5,032 nucleotides of DNA from JBOFCO01 sp051646105. GTDB lineage: Bacteria > Pseudomonadota > Alphaproteobacteria > Rhodobacterales > Rhodobacteraceae. Position numbers and translations under genes: made by a program. Shown piece after piece: positions 1 to 5,032 of the stretch. The stretch lies in NCBI GenBank assembly GCA_051646105.1, contig JBOFCO010000038.1, positions 1 through 5,032 of the forward strand. Reading direction: 5' to 3'. The notes below the pieces were generated by a model. That model did not search any database. It was not told the origin of the DNA and saw only the letters and a program-made list of their open reading frames with translations. Position 1 is the stretch's first letter. Each line of letters starts with the position of its first letter.

Positions 1-907
1 CCGGTGACACCACGCCAAGGCCCGGAATATCCGTACCTTCCGCGATTTCCGCACCGTCCACCATCAGTTTGCCCATCGTCACAAACACCCGGCCCGCCTC
101 AGCCGGGTTCCACATGAACCCGCCCGAAATGGCCCCCGATTTCACCAGATCACGCCCCTGCCCCGGCGAGAACGGCCCCAGCACATGGATCGTGCCTACC
201 GCACGGCGTTCCTCGATCGCGCGGCCCGCGCCAATCGGACCCTGGCTGCCAAAGGCGAGGAACCCCGTCAGCCCCGGATTGGCCGACATCAGGTCCAGCG
301 CCGTCTTGCGGCTGTCGTCCACGTTTTCCGCCACGCCATAGCGTTCGCCCACCAGCTTCATATCCGGGTACTTCTCGCCCAGATAGGCAATCGCCGCATC
401 CGCCCAGGCATTGTGCAAAGGCACCGTCAGCGACCCCACAAAGACCGCATATTCCCCCTTGCCGCCCATCTTTTCCGCCAGCAGTTCCGCATGGCTTTCG
501 CCAAAGCCGCTGGCCGAGGCCATCTCGAAATTCCAGTCCACGTTCTGGATGCCCGGCCCTTCATGCGAGATCACCTTGATCCCCGCAGTACGCGCCTTTT
601 CCAGCACCGGCTCCAGCGCCGCCTCGTCATTCGGCACCACGCCGATCACATCCACACCCTGTGCAATCAGGTCTTCAATCGCCCGCACCTGCAGCGCAGG
701 GTCGGCACTGGTCGGGCCGACCATAAAGGCCTCCATTCCCAGTTCGGCACCCTTTTCCTTGATGCCCGCCTCCATTGCGTTGAACCAAGGAATACCACCG
801 ATCTTTACCACCACGCCCATTGACGGTGCGTCCTGTGCTGCGGCCCCGAAGGCCATGGCGGCAGCAAGGGCCGCGCCTGTCAGCAGTCTGGTCAATCCAG
901 TCTTCAT
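1..907 (-). CDS. ABC transporter periplasmic solute-binding protein, LsrB/RhaS-like sugar-binding family (partial, 3' end beyond window)
   Basis: This protein captures a small sugar-like ligand in the periplasm and delivers it to an ABC importer whose ATPase and permease genes are probably to the left, outside the window. The first 302 residues are visible. Residues 1-24 form a Sec signal peptide: K2 and R7, a hydrophobic Ala/Leu stretch, then an AxA site ending GAAA before QD. The rest reads as a type I periplasmic-binding fold (Peripla_BP_4), with GVVVKIGG at 31-38, a GPTSADPALQ segment at 64-73, and DLIAQGVDVIGVVPND at 79-94. The order of motifs follows LsrB closely. Compared with the LsrB residues that bind AI-2, Lys35 is kept, Asp116 is Glu116, and the Asp-Gln pair is Leu164-His165; Pro220 and Ala222 are Phe219 and Ser221. 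AI-2 is therefore an unlikely ligand, and I cannot name the true one. The ATG at 905-907 is fixed by the signal peptide and a strong GGAGG five bases upstream. The gene is divergent from the LacI-type regulator, its likely controller. Confidence 0.9.
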   Translation of the reverse strand, partial: MKTGLTRLLTGAALAAAMAFGAAAQDAPSMGVVVKIGGIPWFNAMEAGIKEKGAELGMEAFMVGPTSADPALQVRAIEDLIAQGVDVIGVVPNDEAALEPVLEKARTAGIKVISHEGPGIQNVDWNFEMASASGFGESHAELLAEKMGGKGEYAVFVGSLTVPLHNAWADAAIAYLGEKYPDMKLVGERYGVAENVDDSRKTALDLMSANPGLTGFLAFGSQGPIGAGRAIEERRAVGTIHVLGPFSPGQGRDLVKSGAISGGFMWNPAEAGRVFVTMGKLMVDGAEIAEGTDIPGLGVVSP

Positions 908-912
908 TCTTT

Positions 913-917
913 CCTCC
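913..917 (-). promoter_or_regulatory. Ribosome binding site of the solute-binding protein gene
   Basis: On the minus strand GGAGG, within GGGAGGAAAGA, lies five bases before the ATG at 905-907. It is the strongest Shine-Dalgarno match in the window and fits the high expression usual for periplasmic binding proteins. It decides the start codon. Confidence 0.8.
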
Positions 918-926
918 CAGGTTAAA

Positions 927-940
927 CCCGCTTTGGCGGG
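927..940 (-). promoter_or_regulatory. Small leader hairpin upstream of the binding-protein ribosome binding site
   Basis: CCCGC (927-931) and GCGGG (936-940) form a perfect 5-bp stem with a 4-base loop. In the minus-strand transcript it sits nine bases before the Shine-Dalgarno sequence. A short T run follows on that strand (GGGTTTAACC), too short for a terminator. It could stabilise the mRNA 5' end or be chance in GC-rich DNA. Confidence 0.25.
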
Positions 941-964
941 CGCTGTTTTGTAAGAGTATGAAAC

Positions 965-982
965 TGCGCAATCGATTGTTCC
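965..982. promoter_or_regulatory. Candidate LacI-family operator 1 (core CAATCGATTG)
   Basis: The core CAATCGATTG at 969-978 is a perfect 10-bp palindrome centred on CG, matching the AAnCGnTT pattern common in LacI-family operators. It shares 13 of 18 positions with the second site at 1056-1073, including TGC at the left edge and CAATCGAT. A weak minus-strand -10 candidate, CATACT (955-960), lies just downstream, with a poor -35 overlapping the site, so a bound repressor could block transcription of the binding-protein gene. Its role as operator is inferred from symmetry, duplication and position next to the regulator gene. Confidence 0.55.
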
Positions 983-1031
983 GTCGCGCACAACGAAAAC
1001 CGGACCTCCCCTCCCGGTTGGTTTGGATAAC

Positions 1032-1047
1032 CCGGCTGCGAGGCCGG
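1032..1047. repeat. Short inverted repeat between the two operator candidates
   Basis: CCGGC (1032-1036) and GCCGG (1043-1047) are perfect 5-bp arms around a 6-base spacer. It has no T run, so it does not look like a terminator. It may be incidental in GC-rich sequence; no function is claimed. Confidence 0.2.
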
Positions 1048-1055
1048 AAAGACGT

Positions 1056-1073
1056 TGCACAATCGATGTTGCA
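1056..1073. promoter_or_regulatory. Candidate LacI-family operator 2 (TGCA-CAATCGATGT-TGCA)
   Basis: TGCACAATCGATGTTGCA is an imperfect palindrome in which 14 of 18 positions pair: outer TGCA/TGCA arms and an ATCGAT centre, with two mismatched pairs between. It repeats the TGC-CAATCGAT pattern of the site at 965-982, with centres 91 bp apart. On the minus strand a TTGACG box (1098-1103) and, 17 bases on, a weak TGCCAT (1075-1080) could form a promoter whose start would fall inside this site, a classic repressor position. The promoter call is weak, but the two related sites support each other. Confidence 0.5.
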
Positions 1074-1141
1074 TATGGCATCAAGGTTTTGCGCCCGCGT
1101 CAAGAAAAATCGCGGGGCGGTGCGATTGACGGATTTTGCCG

Positions 1142-2170
1142 ATGACCGGGTTCAGACCCAAACCGACGATTTACGACATAGCGGGCCTCTCAAAGGCCTC
1201 GCCCTCAACCGTCAGCGCGGTGCTGTCCGGCAACTGGAAAACCCGCCGCATCAGCGAGACAACCGCCGAAAAAATCCAGTCGATTGCAGCAGAACTGGGC
1301 TATTCGGCCAACCTGCAGGCGCGCGGGTTGCGGCAGGCCAGATCAGGCATGGTGGGCCTGATCCTGCCCGTGCATGACAACCGCTTTTTCGCCGCGATGA
1401 GCCAGAGCTTCGAAGCGCAGGCCCGCATGCGCGGCTGGTGTCCCGTTGTCGTCTCCACCCTGCGCGACCCCGCCGAAGAGGCGCGCACGGTCGAGACGCT
1501 GATTTCCTACGCCATCGATTCGGTCTTCATCGCCGGCGCGTCGGACCCCGAGGCGCTGGGTGCCCTGTGCCGCGCCGCCAACCTGCCGCATATCTATGTC
1601 GACCTGCCGGGGCGCGATGCGCCATCGGTGGTCAGCGACAATTACCACGGGGCTGATATGCTGACGCGGACAATCCTCGGCCCGCACACGCGGCGGCCCT
1701 ATTTCATCGGCGGCGCTGCGACCGACTATGCCACCTCCCGGCGGATCGAGGCGTTTCAGGCTGTGGTGACAGAGCAGATTGGCGCGTTCTCCCCCGATCA
1801 TGTGATTGCCTGCGGCTATACCCCCGCCCGCGCACGCGCCGAGATCACCGCCTTGTGCGACCGTCTGGGCGGTCTGCCGGATGCGCTGTTCGTGAACTCT
1901 CTTACCGTGTTCGAGGGCGTGCTGAGCCATCTCATCACCCTGCCCCCCGCCGCCTTCGAGGGCACCGTTCTTGGATGCTATGACTATGACCCCTTCGCCG
2001 CATTCCTGCAGTTTCCGCTGCACATGGTGCGCCAAAATTCAGCCGAACTGATCGCACGCGCCTTTGAGCTGATCGAAAACGAAGTGCGCGATGCGACCCT
2101 GATCGAGATCGAGCCGGAACTCATCGCGCCCCGCACCATCTATTCCAGCCCGTTCAGCGCCTTTGGATGA
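1142..2170 (+). CDS. LacI-family transcriptional regulator
   Basis: This is a cytoplasmic DNA-binding repressor, or dual regulator, with a sugar-sensing domain. Counted from the ATG at 1142 it has 342 residues, the usual length for the family. Residues 9-30 are the LacI helix-turn-helix, beginning TIYDIA and ending TVSAVLSG. The segment ISETTAEKIQSIAAELGY (37-54) leads to the hinge helix ANLQARGLR (56-64). The effector domain starts at GMVGLILP (69-76) and includes the family-typical VVSDN(Y)HGA stretch and a C-terminal GCYDYDPFAAF segment. TTG at 1136 is an alternative in-frame start, with a stop codon just upstream of it; I prefer the ATG because the HTH begins only eight residues later. 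A weak GACGGA lies eight bases before it. The gene is divergent from the solute-binding protein gene and faces two CAATCGAT palindromes, so it most likely regulates that transporter and itself. The inducer is unknown but is probably the transported ligand or a derivative. Confidence 0.93.
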   Translation: MTGFRPKPTIYDIAGLSKASPSTVSAVLSGNWKTRRISETTAEKIQSIAAELGYSANLQARGLRQARSGMVGLILPVHDNRFFAAMSQSFEAQARMRGWCPVVVSTLRDPAEEARTVETLISYAIDSVFIAGASDPEALGALCRAANLPHIYVDLPGRDAPSVVSDNYHGADMLTRTILGPHTRRPYFIGGAATDYATSRRIEAFQAVVTEQIGAFSPDHVIACGYTPARARAEITALCDRLGGLPDALFVNSLTVFEGVLSHLITLPPAAFEGTVLGCYDYDPFAAFLQFPLHMVRQNSAELIARAFELIENEVRDATLIEIEPELIAPRTIYSSPFSAFG

Positions 2171-2185
2171 CGGCCCGCAAGAACC

Positions 2186-2199
2186 TTGCCGACAGGCAA
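2186..2199. terminator. Possible weak terminator hairpin between convergent genes
   Basis: TTGCC (2186-2190) and GGCAA (2195-2199) make a perfect 5-bp stem with a GACA tetraloop, in the 32-bp space between the stop of the regulator and the stop of the dehydrogenase. It is placed where a bidirectional terminator would be expected, but neither strand has a T run after it. Efficient intrinsic termination is therefore doubtful. Confidence 0.25.
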
Positions 2200-2202
2200 C
2201 CG

Positions 2203-3294
2203 CTATCCCTCGCCTGCCCCTACCAGCGCCCCTGCGATGGCCGCCCCGGCCCCAGCTGTCGTGACCTGACCTTTCAGATCGCGGGTGCGCGTCTCAGCGC
2301 TGGCAAGGCAGGTCTTGATCGCCGCGACAATCGCCGCCGCCGCTGCCTGTTCGCCAAGGTGATCCAGCATCATCGCACCGGACCATATCTGCCCTACCGG
2401 GTTGGCAATCCCCTGCCCCGCGATATCAGGGGCTGATCCGTGAACAGGTTCAAACAGCGAGGGGAACCGCCGGTCCGGGTTGATGTTGGCCGAAGGCGCG
2501 ATGCCGATGGTGCCTGTGCAGGCCGGGCCGAGGTCGGACAGGATATCGCCAAAAAGGTTGGACGCGACGACAACGTCGAACCGCTCCGGGTTCAGCACGA
2601 AATGCGCGGTCAGGATGTCGATATGATACTGGTCGACCGCCACATCCGGATAGGCCTTTGCCATTTCCGCCACGCGTTCGTCCCAGAACGGCATCGTGAT
2701 CGAAATCCCGTTCGACTTCGTGGCCGAGGTCAGCTTCCTGCGGTCCCGCGTCATGGCCAGATCGAACGCGTATTTCAGCACCCGGTCCACCCCGATGCGC
2801 GTCATCACCGTTTCCTGAATGACCGTCTCCCGCTCCGTCCCCGCAAACATGCGCCCGCCGATGGAGGAATACTCGCCTTCCGTATTCTCCCGCACGATCA
2901 GAAAGTCGATCGACCCCGGTGCCTTGTTCGCCAAGGGCGACGGCACGCCCGGCATCAGCATCACCGGGCGAAGGTTCACATACTGATCAAACGCCCGCCG
3001 GAACTGCAGCAGCGAGCCCCAAAGCGAGATGTGATCCGGCACCCTTGCCGGCATGCCCACCGCACCGAAGAAGATCGCATCATGCCCACCGATCTGCGCC
3101 TGCCAGTCGTCAGGCAGCATCTTGCCATGCGCCTCGTAGTAGTCGCAGCTCGCGAAATCAAAGTGGTCAAACTGCAGGCCAAAGCCAAACAGATCAGCCG
3201 CCCGCGACAGCACGCGCAGACCTTCCGGCATCACTTCCGTCCCGATGCCGTCACCGGGGATCACCGCGATGCGGTAGGTTTTTCTGTCGGCCAT
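2203..3294 (-). CDS. dmlA: Tartrate dehydrogenase/decarboxylase, D-malate dehydrogenase family (TtuC/DmlA)
   Basis: This cytoplasmic NAD-dependent enzyme oxidises and decarboxylates 2-hydroxy dicarboxylates, for example D-malate to pyruvate and CO2, and also acts on tartrate, using a divalent metal. Its 363 residues match the family length (about 360). The N-terminus has RIAVIPGDGIGTEV (8-21). The substrate-binding arginines are R99, R109 and R135 (VRENTEGEYS, 134-143), with catalytic Y142 and K193 (TKSNG). The metal-binding aspartates are D226 (HIDIL) and D250 and D254 (NLFGDILSDLGP). GSAPD at 286-290 ends with the aspartate typical of NAD rather than NADP use. The ISLWGSLLQFRR segment (89-100) and PDHIS are characteristic of the DmlA/TtuC branch rather than of LeuB. 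The start is supported by AAGGGA six bases upstream, embedded in the last codons of the hydrolase gene, which ends only 3 bp before. The two genes are thus one operon and probably translationally coupled. Sequence alone does not separate a D-malate from a tartrate preference. Confidence 0.93.
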   Translation of the reverse strand: MADRKTYRIAVIPGDGIGTEVMPEGLRVLSRAADLFGFGLQFDHFDFASCDYYEAHGKMLPDDWQAQIGGHDAIFFGAVGMPARVPDHISLWGSLLQFRRAFDQYVNLRPVMLMPGVPSPLANKAPGSIDFLIVRENTEGEYSSIGGRMFAGTERETVIQETVMTRIGVDRVLKYAFDLAMTRDRRKLTSATKSNGISITMPFWDERVAEMAKAYPDVAVDQYHIDILTAHFVLNPERFDVVVASNLFGDILSDLGPACTGTIGIAPSANINPDRRFPSLFEPVHGSAPDIAGQGIANPVGQIWSGAMMLDHLGEQAAAAAIVAAIKTCLASAETRTRDLKGQVTTAGAGAAIAGALVGAGEG

Positions 3295-3297
3295 CAG

Positions 3298-4212
3298 CTA
3301 TCCCTTTCGCGGTTCAAAGAAGTCAGCAAAGGCGCGGGCAACCAGTTCAGGGCACTCCTCCGCCAGATAATGCCCCCCTGGCAGCGCATGCCCCGTCACA
3401 TCGCTGGCCCGCATCCGCCACAGCGCAAGCGGATCAAAGACCTTGCCGATGATCCCGTTCTCGCCCCACAGCGCCAGCAGCGGGCAGCCCACCTTGCGCC
3501 CGCCATCCGCATCGTCATGCGCAATGTCGATCGTAGCCGCAGCCCGGTAATCCTCGCAGGAGGCCGCAATGACATCGGGCTTGCGAAAGCAGCGCAGGTA
3601 TTCGTCCAACGCTTCGGGCGCAAAGGGCGTCAACCCCGCACTGCCTGCGCCGCATTTCTTCAGCCAGTAGGCATCAGGATCGGCCCCGATCATGCGTTCG
3701 GGGAAGGGTGCGGGCGTGATCAGAAAGAACCAGTGCCAATAGGCGCGCGCGAAGGCATCGGTTGTGTGCGCATACATCTCGCGCGTGGGCGCGATGTCCA
3801 GCGTGACCAGCCGCTTTACGCGGGCCGGATGGTCCAGCGCCATCCGGTGCGCCACCCGCGCGCCCCGGTCATGCGCCCCGACGAACCATGACGCATGTCC
3901 CAAAGCCTGCATCGCCGCCACGATATCCGCCGCCATTTCACGCTTCGAATGCGGCGCGTGGTCGGCAGCAATGGCAGGCGTGAAGCTTTCACCATACCCC
4001 GGCAGATCGACGCAGATCATCTGGAACCGGTCTTTCAGCAGCGCCGCCACCCGGTGCCACATCACATGCGTCTGCGGATAACCATGCAGCAGCAGCAAGG
4101 GCGGCCCCTCCCCCCCGGTCCGCGCCCGCAACGTGCCGCGCGGCGTCGGCACATCCATCAGGTCAAAGCCGGGGAACAGGCGGTCTGCCGGACTGGTCAC
4201 GGATGCCGTCAT
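3298..4212 (-). CDS. Alpha/beta hydrolase, fluoroacetate/haloacetate dehalogenase-like
   Basis: This is probably a hydrolytic dehalogenase that replaces the halogen of a 2-haloacid by hydroxyl through an Asp-ester intermediate (EC 3.8.1.3 type). The 304 residues form one alpha/beta-hydrolase domain and no signal peptide is seen. HGYPQTHVMWHRVA (43-56) is the oxyanion-loop region. VGAHDRGARVAHR (111-123) is the nucleophile elbow, with D115 as nucleophile and the carboxylate-binding arginines R116 and R119. D139 (LDIAPT) and H281 (GGHYLAEE) complete the triad. H160 and W161 (YWHWFF) and Y222 (CEDYRAAA) match the three halide-stabilising residues of the Rhodopseudomonas palustris enzyme RPA1163 (D110, R111, R114, D134, H155, W156, Y219, H280). 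The pocket tryptophan W185 of RPA1163 has no counterpart here: the segment near 184-192 is Gly/Ala/Ser-rich and about two residues shorter. An AAAGG box lies five bases before the ATG. The gene is first in a two-gene unit with the downstream dehydrogenase. It could instead be an epoxide hydrolase, but the Arg pair and the His-Trp-Tyr set favour a haloacid substrate. Confidence 0.85.
   Translation of the reverse strand: MTASVTSPADRLFPGFDLMDVPTPRGTLRARTGGEGPPLLLLHGYPQTHVMWHRVAALLKDRFQMICVDLPGYGESFTPAIAADHAPHSKREMAADIVAAMQALGHASWFVGAHDRGARVAHRMALDHPARVKRLVTLDIAPTREMYAHTTDAFARAYWHWFFLITPAPFPERMIGADPDAYWLKKCGAGSAGLTPFAPEALDEYLRCFRKPDVIAASCEDYRAAATIDIAHDDADGGRKVGCPLLALWGENGIIGKVFDPLALWRMRASDVTGHALPGGHYLAEECPELVARAFADFFEPRKG
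3301..3306 (-). promoter_or_regulatory. Ribosome binding site of the dehydrogenase gene, inside the end of the upstream gene
   Basis: AAGGGA on the minus strand lies six bases before the dehydrogenase ATG (3292-3294) and overlaps the last two sense codons (AAG GGA) of the hydrolase gene. Only 3 bases separate the two genes, so ribosomes finishing the hydrolase can restart at once on the dehydrogenase. Confidence 0.65.
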
Positions 4213-4340
4213 TGCTGCCTTTGCACGCGAACTGGCCGGGCGTCAGAACTGCCCTTCCAAACCAACATAGTTTGGCACAATTCCGCGTCCATCTTCAAAG
4301 ATCGCGAAATTGAGCTGGTGCAGCCGACGCCTTCGTCACT
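4213..4340. promoter_or_regulatory. Intergenic region upstream of the hydrolase-dehydrogenase unit
   Basis: This 128-bp gap separates the stop of the molybdenum hydroxylase gene from the hydrolase start on the same strand. It is visibly richer in A and T than the flanking genes, which suits a promoter. A weak minus-strand candidate is TGGACG, a 16-base spacer and TATGTT (-10 at about 4264-4269), overlapping the inverted repeat at 4257-4275. No clear intrinsic terminator for the upstream gene is visible, so read-through remains possible. Confidence 0.35.
4257..4275. promoter_or_regulatory. Inverted repeat CCAAAC-N7-GTTTGG, possible operator
   Basis: Perfect 6-bp arms CCAAAC (4257-4262) and GTTTGG (4270-4275) flank a 7-base spacer, giving a 19-bp symmetric site about 45 bp upstream of the hydrolase start and over a weak -10 candidate. 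Size and position fit a binding site for a dimeric regulator. No regulator gene lies beside it in the window, and its sequence differs from the CAATCGAT sites of the LacI divergon, so a different protein would be involved. Confidence 0.4.
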
Positions 4341-5032
4341 TCACGCGTTGCGGGCGTCGTTGAACGGCAGCACGCGCACCCGCCGCTTGGTCGCCGCATA
4401 CCACGCATTCGCCACCGCCGGGCCGATCGGCGGCACGCCCGGCTCGCCCACGCCCGTCGGATAGCCGTCCGAGGCCACGATATGCACCTCGACCACCGGC
4501 ATTTCCTCCATTGTCAGCACCTCGTAACCATCGAAGTTACCCTCGACGATCTGCCCGCCCTCCAGCGTGATGCGTGATTTCAAAATGGCCCCAAGGCCAA
4601 AGCCGACGCCGCCCTCGATCTGCGACTTCACCTGATCCGGCATCACAGCGACCCCGCAATCCACAGCGCAGACCACGCGCTCAACCTTGATCGCGCCGTC
4701 CGTCACCGAGACCTCGGCCACCTGCGCCACAATCGTGTTAAAGCTTTCGGCCAGTGCCACCCCTCTGAACCGCCCCTCCGGCGCGGGCGTGGCCCAGCCC
4801 GACTTGTCGGCAACCTCCTGCAGCACAGCCGCATGCCGCGGATGGTCCGTCAGCATGGCAAGGCGGAACGCCACCGGATCCTGCCCCGCAGCCTCGGCCA
4901 CCTCGTCCATGAACGCCTCAACCGCATAGGCCGTATGCGTTGACCCCACGGCCCGCCACCACAGCACGGGCACGCCTGTCTGCATGTTGGTCAGATCGAC
5001 CTTCATGTTCGGGATCGCATAGGGCAGGTTGT
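4341..5032 (-). CDS. Xanthine dehydrogenase family molybdopterin-binding subunit, IorB-like (partial, 5' end beyond window)
   Basis: This is the C-terminal 229 residues of the large subunit of a molybdenum hydroxylase, which uses a molybdopterin cofactor to hydroxylate N-heterocycles or oxidise aldehydes with water as oxygen source. The reading frame is open to the right edge, so the start lies outside; the ATG at 5004-5006 is internal. The fragment has VLWWRAVGSTHTAYAVEAFMDE, a signature of the isoquinoline 1-oxidoreductase beta-subunit (IorB) branch. It is followed by ESFNTIVAQVAEV, ERVVCAVDCGVAVMPD and EGGVGFGLGAIL. Near the end is GVGEPGVPPIGPAVANA; its glutamate (codon at 4443-4445) matches the catalytic base conserved across xanthine dehydrogenase relatives. 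The protein ends shortly after RVRVLPF, as usual for the family. A 2Fe-2S small subunit (IorA type) and perhaps maturation factors are expected nearby but are not in the window. The substrate cannot be told from this fragment. The 128-bp gap before the hydrolase gene makes a shared operon possible but unproven. Confidence 0.9.
   Translation of the reverse strand, partial: NLPYAIPNMKVDLTNMQTGVPVLWWRAVGSTHTAYAVEAFMDEVAEAAGQDPVAFRLAMLTDHPRHAAVLQEVADKSGWATPAPEGRFRGVALAESFNTIVAQVAEVSVTDGAIKVERVVCAVDCGVAVMPDQVKSQIEGGVGFGLGAILKSRITLEGGQIVEGNFDGYEVLTMEEMPVVEVHIVASDGYPTGVGEPGVPPIGPAVANAWYAATKRRVRVLPFNDARNA

Noticed and set aside
185..823. A 212-codon open frame on the plus strand, opposite the solute-binding protein gene
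   Set aside because: The translation is Arg/His-rich and resembles no family, while the minus strand encodes a clear signal peptide and binding-protein fold.
1..907. Naming the binding protein LsrB (autoinducer-2 receptor)
   Set aside because: Of the six LsrB ligand residues considered only Lys35 is identical, with Glu for Asp116; the rest are changed.
675..1103. A minus-strand 142-codon frame beginning in the control region
   Set aside because: It is out of frame with the binding-protein gene, Arg/Gly-rich, and covers both operator candidates.
820..1377. A plus-strand frame crossing the divergent control region and the start of the LacI gene
   Set aside because: It overlaps the binding-protein signal peptide, both operator candidates and the regulator HTH in another frame, and its product is basic and low in complexity.
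1343..2035. A 230-codon minus-strand frame inside the LacI gene
   Set aside because: It is a shadow of the regulator frame with no recognisable domain; the plus-strand translation is a full LacI protein.
2203..3294. 3-isopropylmalate dehydrogenase (LeuB) or isocitrate dehydrogenase
   Set aside because: The ISLWGSLLQFRR and VPDHIS segments belong to the DmlA/TtuC branch, and no leucine or TCA genes are adjacent.
2440..3891. A 483-codon open frame on the plus strand, antisense to the dehydrogenase and hydrolase genes
   Set aside because: It is exceptionally rich in Arg, His, Pro and Gln with no recognisable domain, and it crosses two well-supported genes on the other strand. Long antisense frames are expected in GC-rich coding DNA.

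Overview
The window is a GC-rich piece of bacterial chromosome. Codon use, gene style and the families present (LacI regulator divergent from a sugar-type ABC binding protein, an IorB-type molybdenum hydroxylase, a DmlA/TtuC dehydrogenase) suggest an alphaproteobacterium, most likely Rhodobacterales or a relative. This taxonomic call is an inference; no marker gene is present.

Layout from left to right. (1) 1-907, minus strand: a periplasmic ABC-transporter solute-binding protein of the LsrB/RhaS-like group, with its C-terminal end cut off by the window edge. (2) 908-1141: a 234-bp divergent control region with two related palindromic sites built on CAATCGAT, 91 bp apart centre to centre. These are good operator candidates for the neighbouring LacI regulator. 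(3) 1142-2170, plus strand: that LacI-family repressor. (4) 2203-3294, minus strand: an NAD-dependent tartrate/D-malate dehydrogenase (decarboxylating), convergent with the regulator and only 32 bp from it. (5) 3298-4212, minus strand: an alpha/beta hydrolase carrying all the catalytic and halide-pocket residues of fluoroacetate dehalogenase. It lies 3 bp upstream of the dehydrogenase, so the two form one unit. (6) 4213-4340: a 128-bp gap with a 6-bp-arm inverted repeat. (7) 4341-5032, minus strand: the C-terminal 229 residues of the large molybdopterin subunit of an IorB-type hydroxylase, running off the right edge.

There are two functional blocks. The left block is a sugar or small-polyol uptake divergon under a local repressor; the binding protein is related to the AI-2 receptor LsrB but has lost most of the AI-2-contacting residues. 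The right block pairs a haloacid dehalogenase-like hydrolase with a 2-hydroxy-dicarboxylate dehydrogenase. This suggests, as a hypothesis, that the hydrolase makes a C4 2-hydroxyacid (for example D-malate or tartrate) that the dehydrogenase then oxidises and decarboxylates. The molybdenum hydroxylase upstream may belong to the same catabolic neighbourhood or be independent. I found no RNA gene, CRISPR array, insertion sequence, attachment site or clearly novel multi-gene system; the dehalogenase/dehydrogenase pair is the most interesting item.
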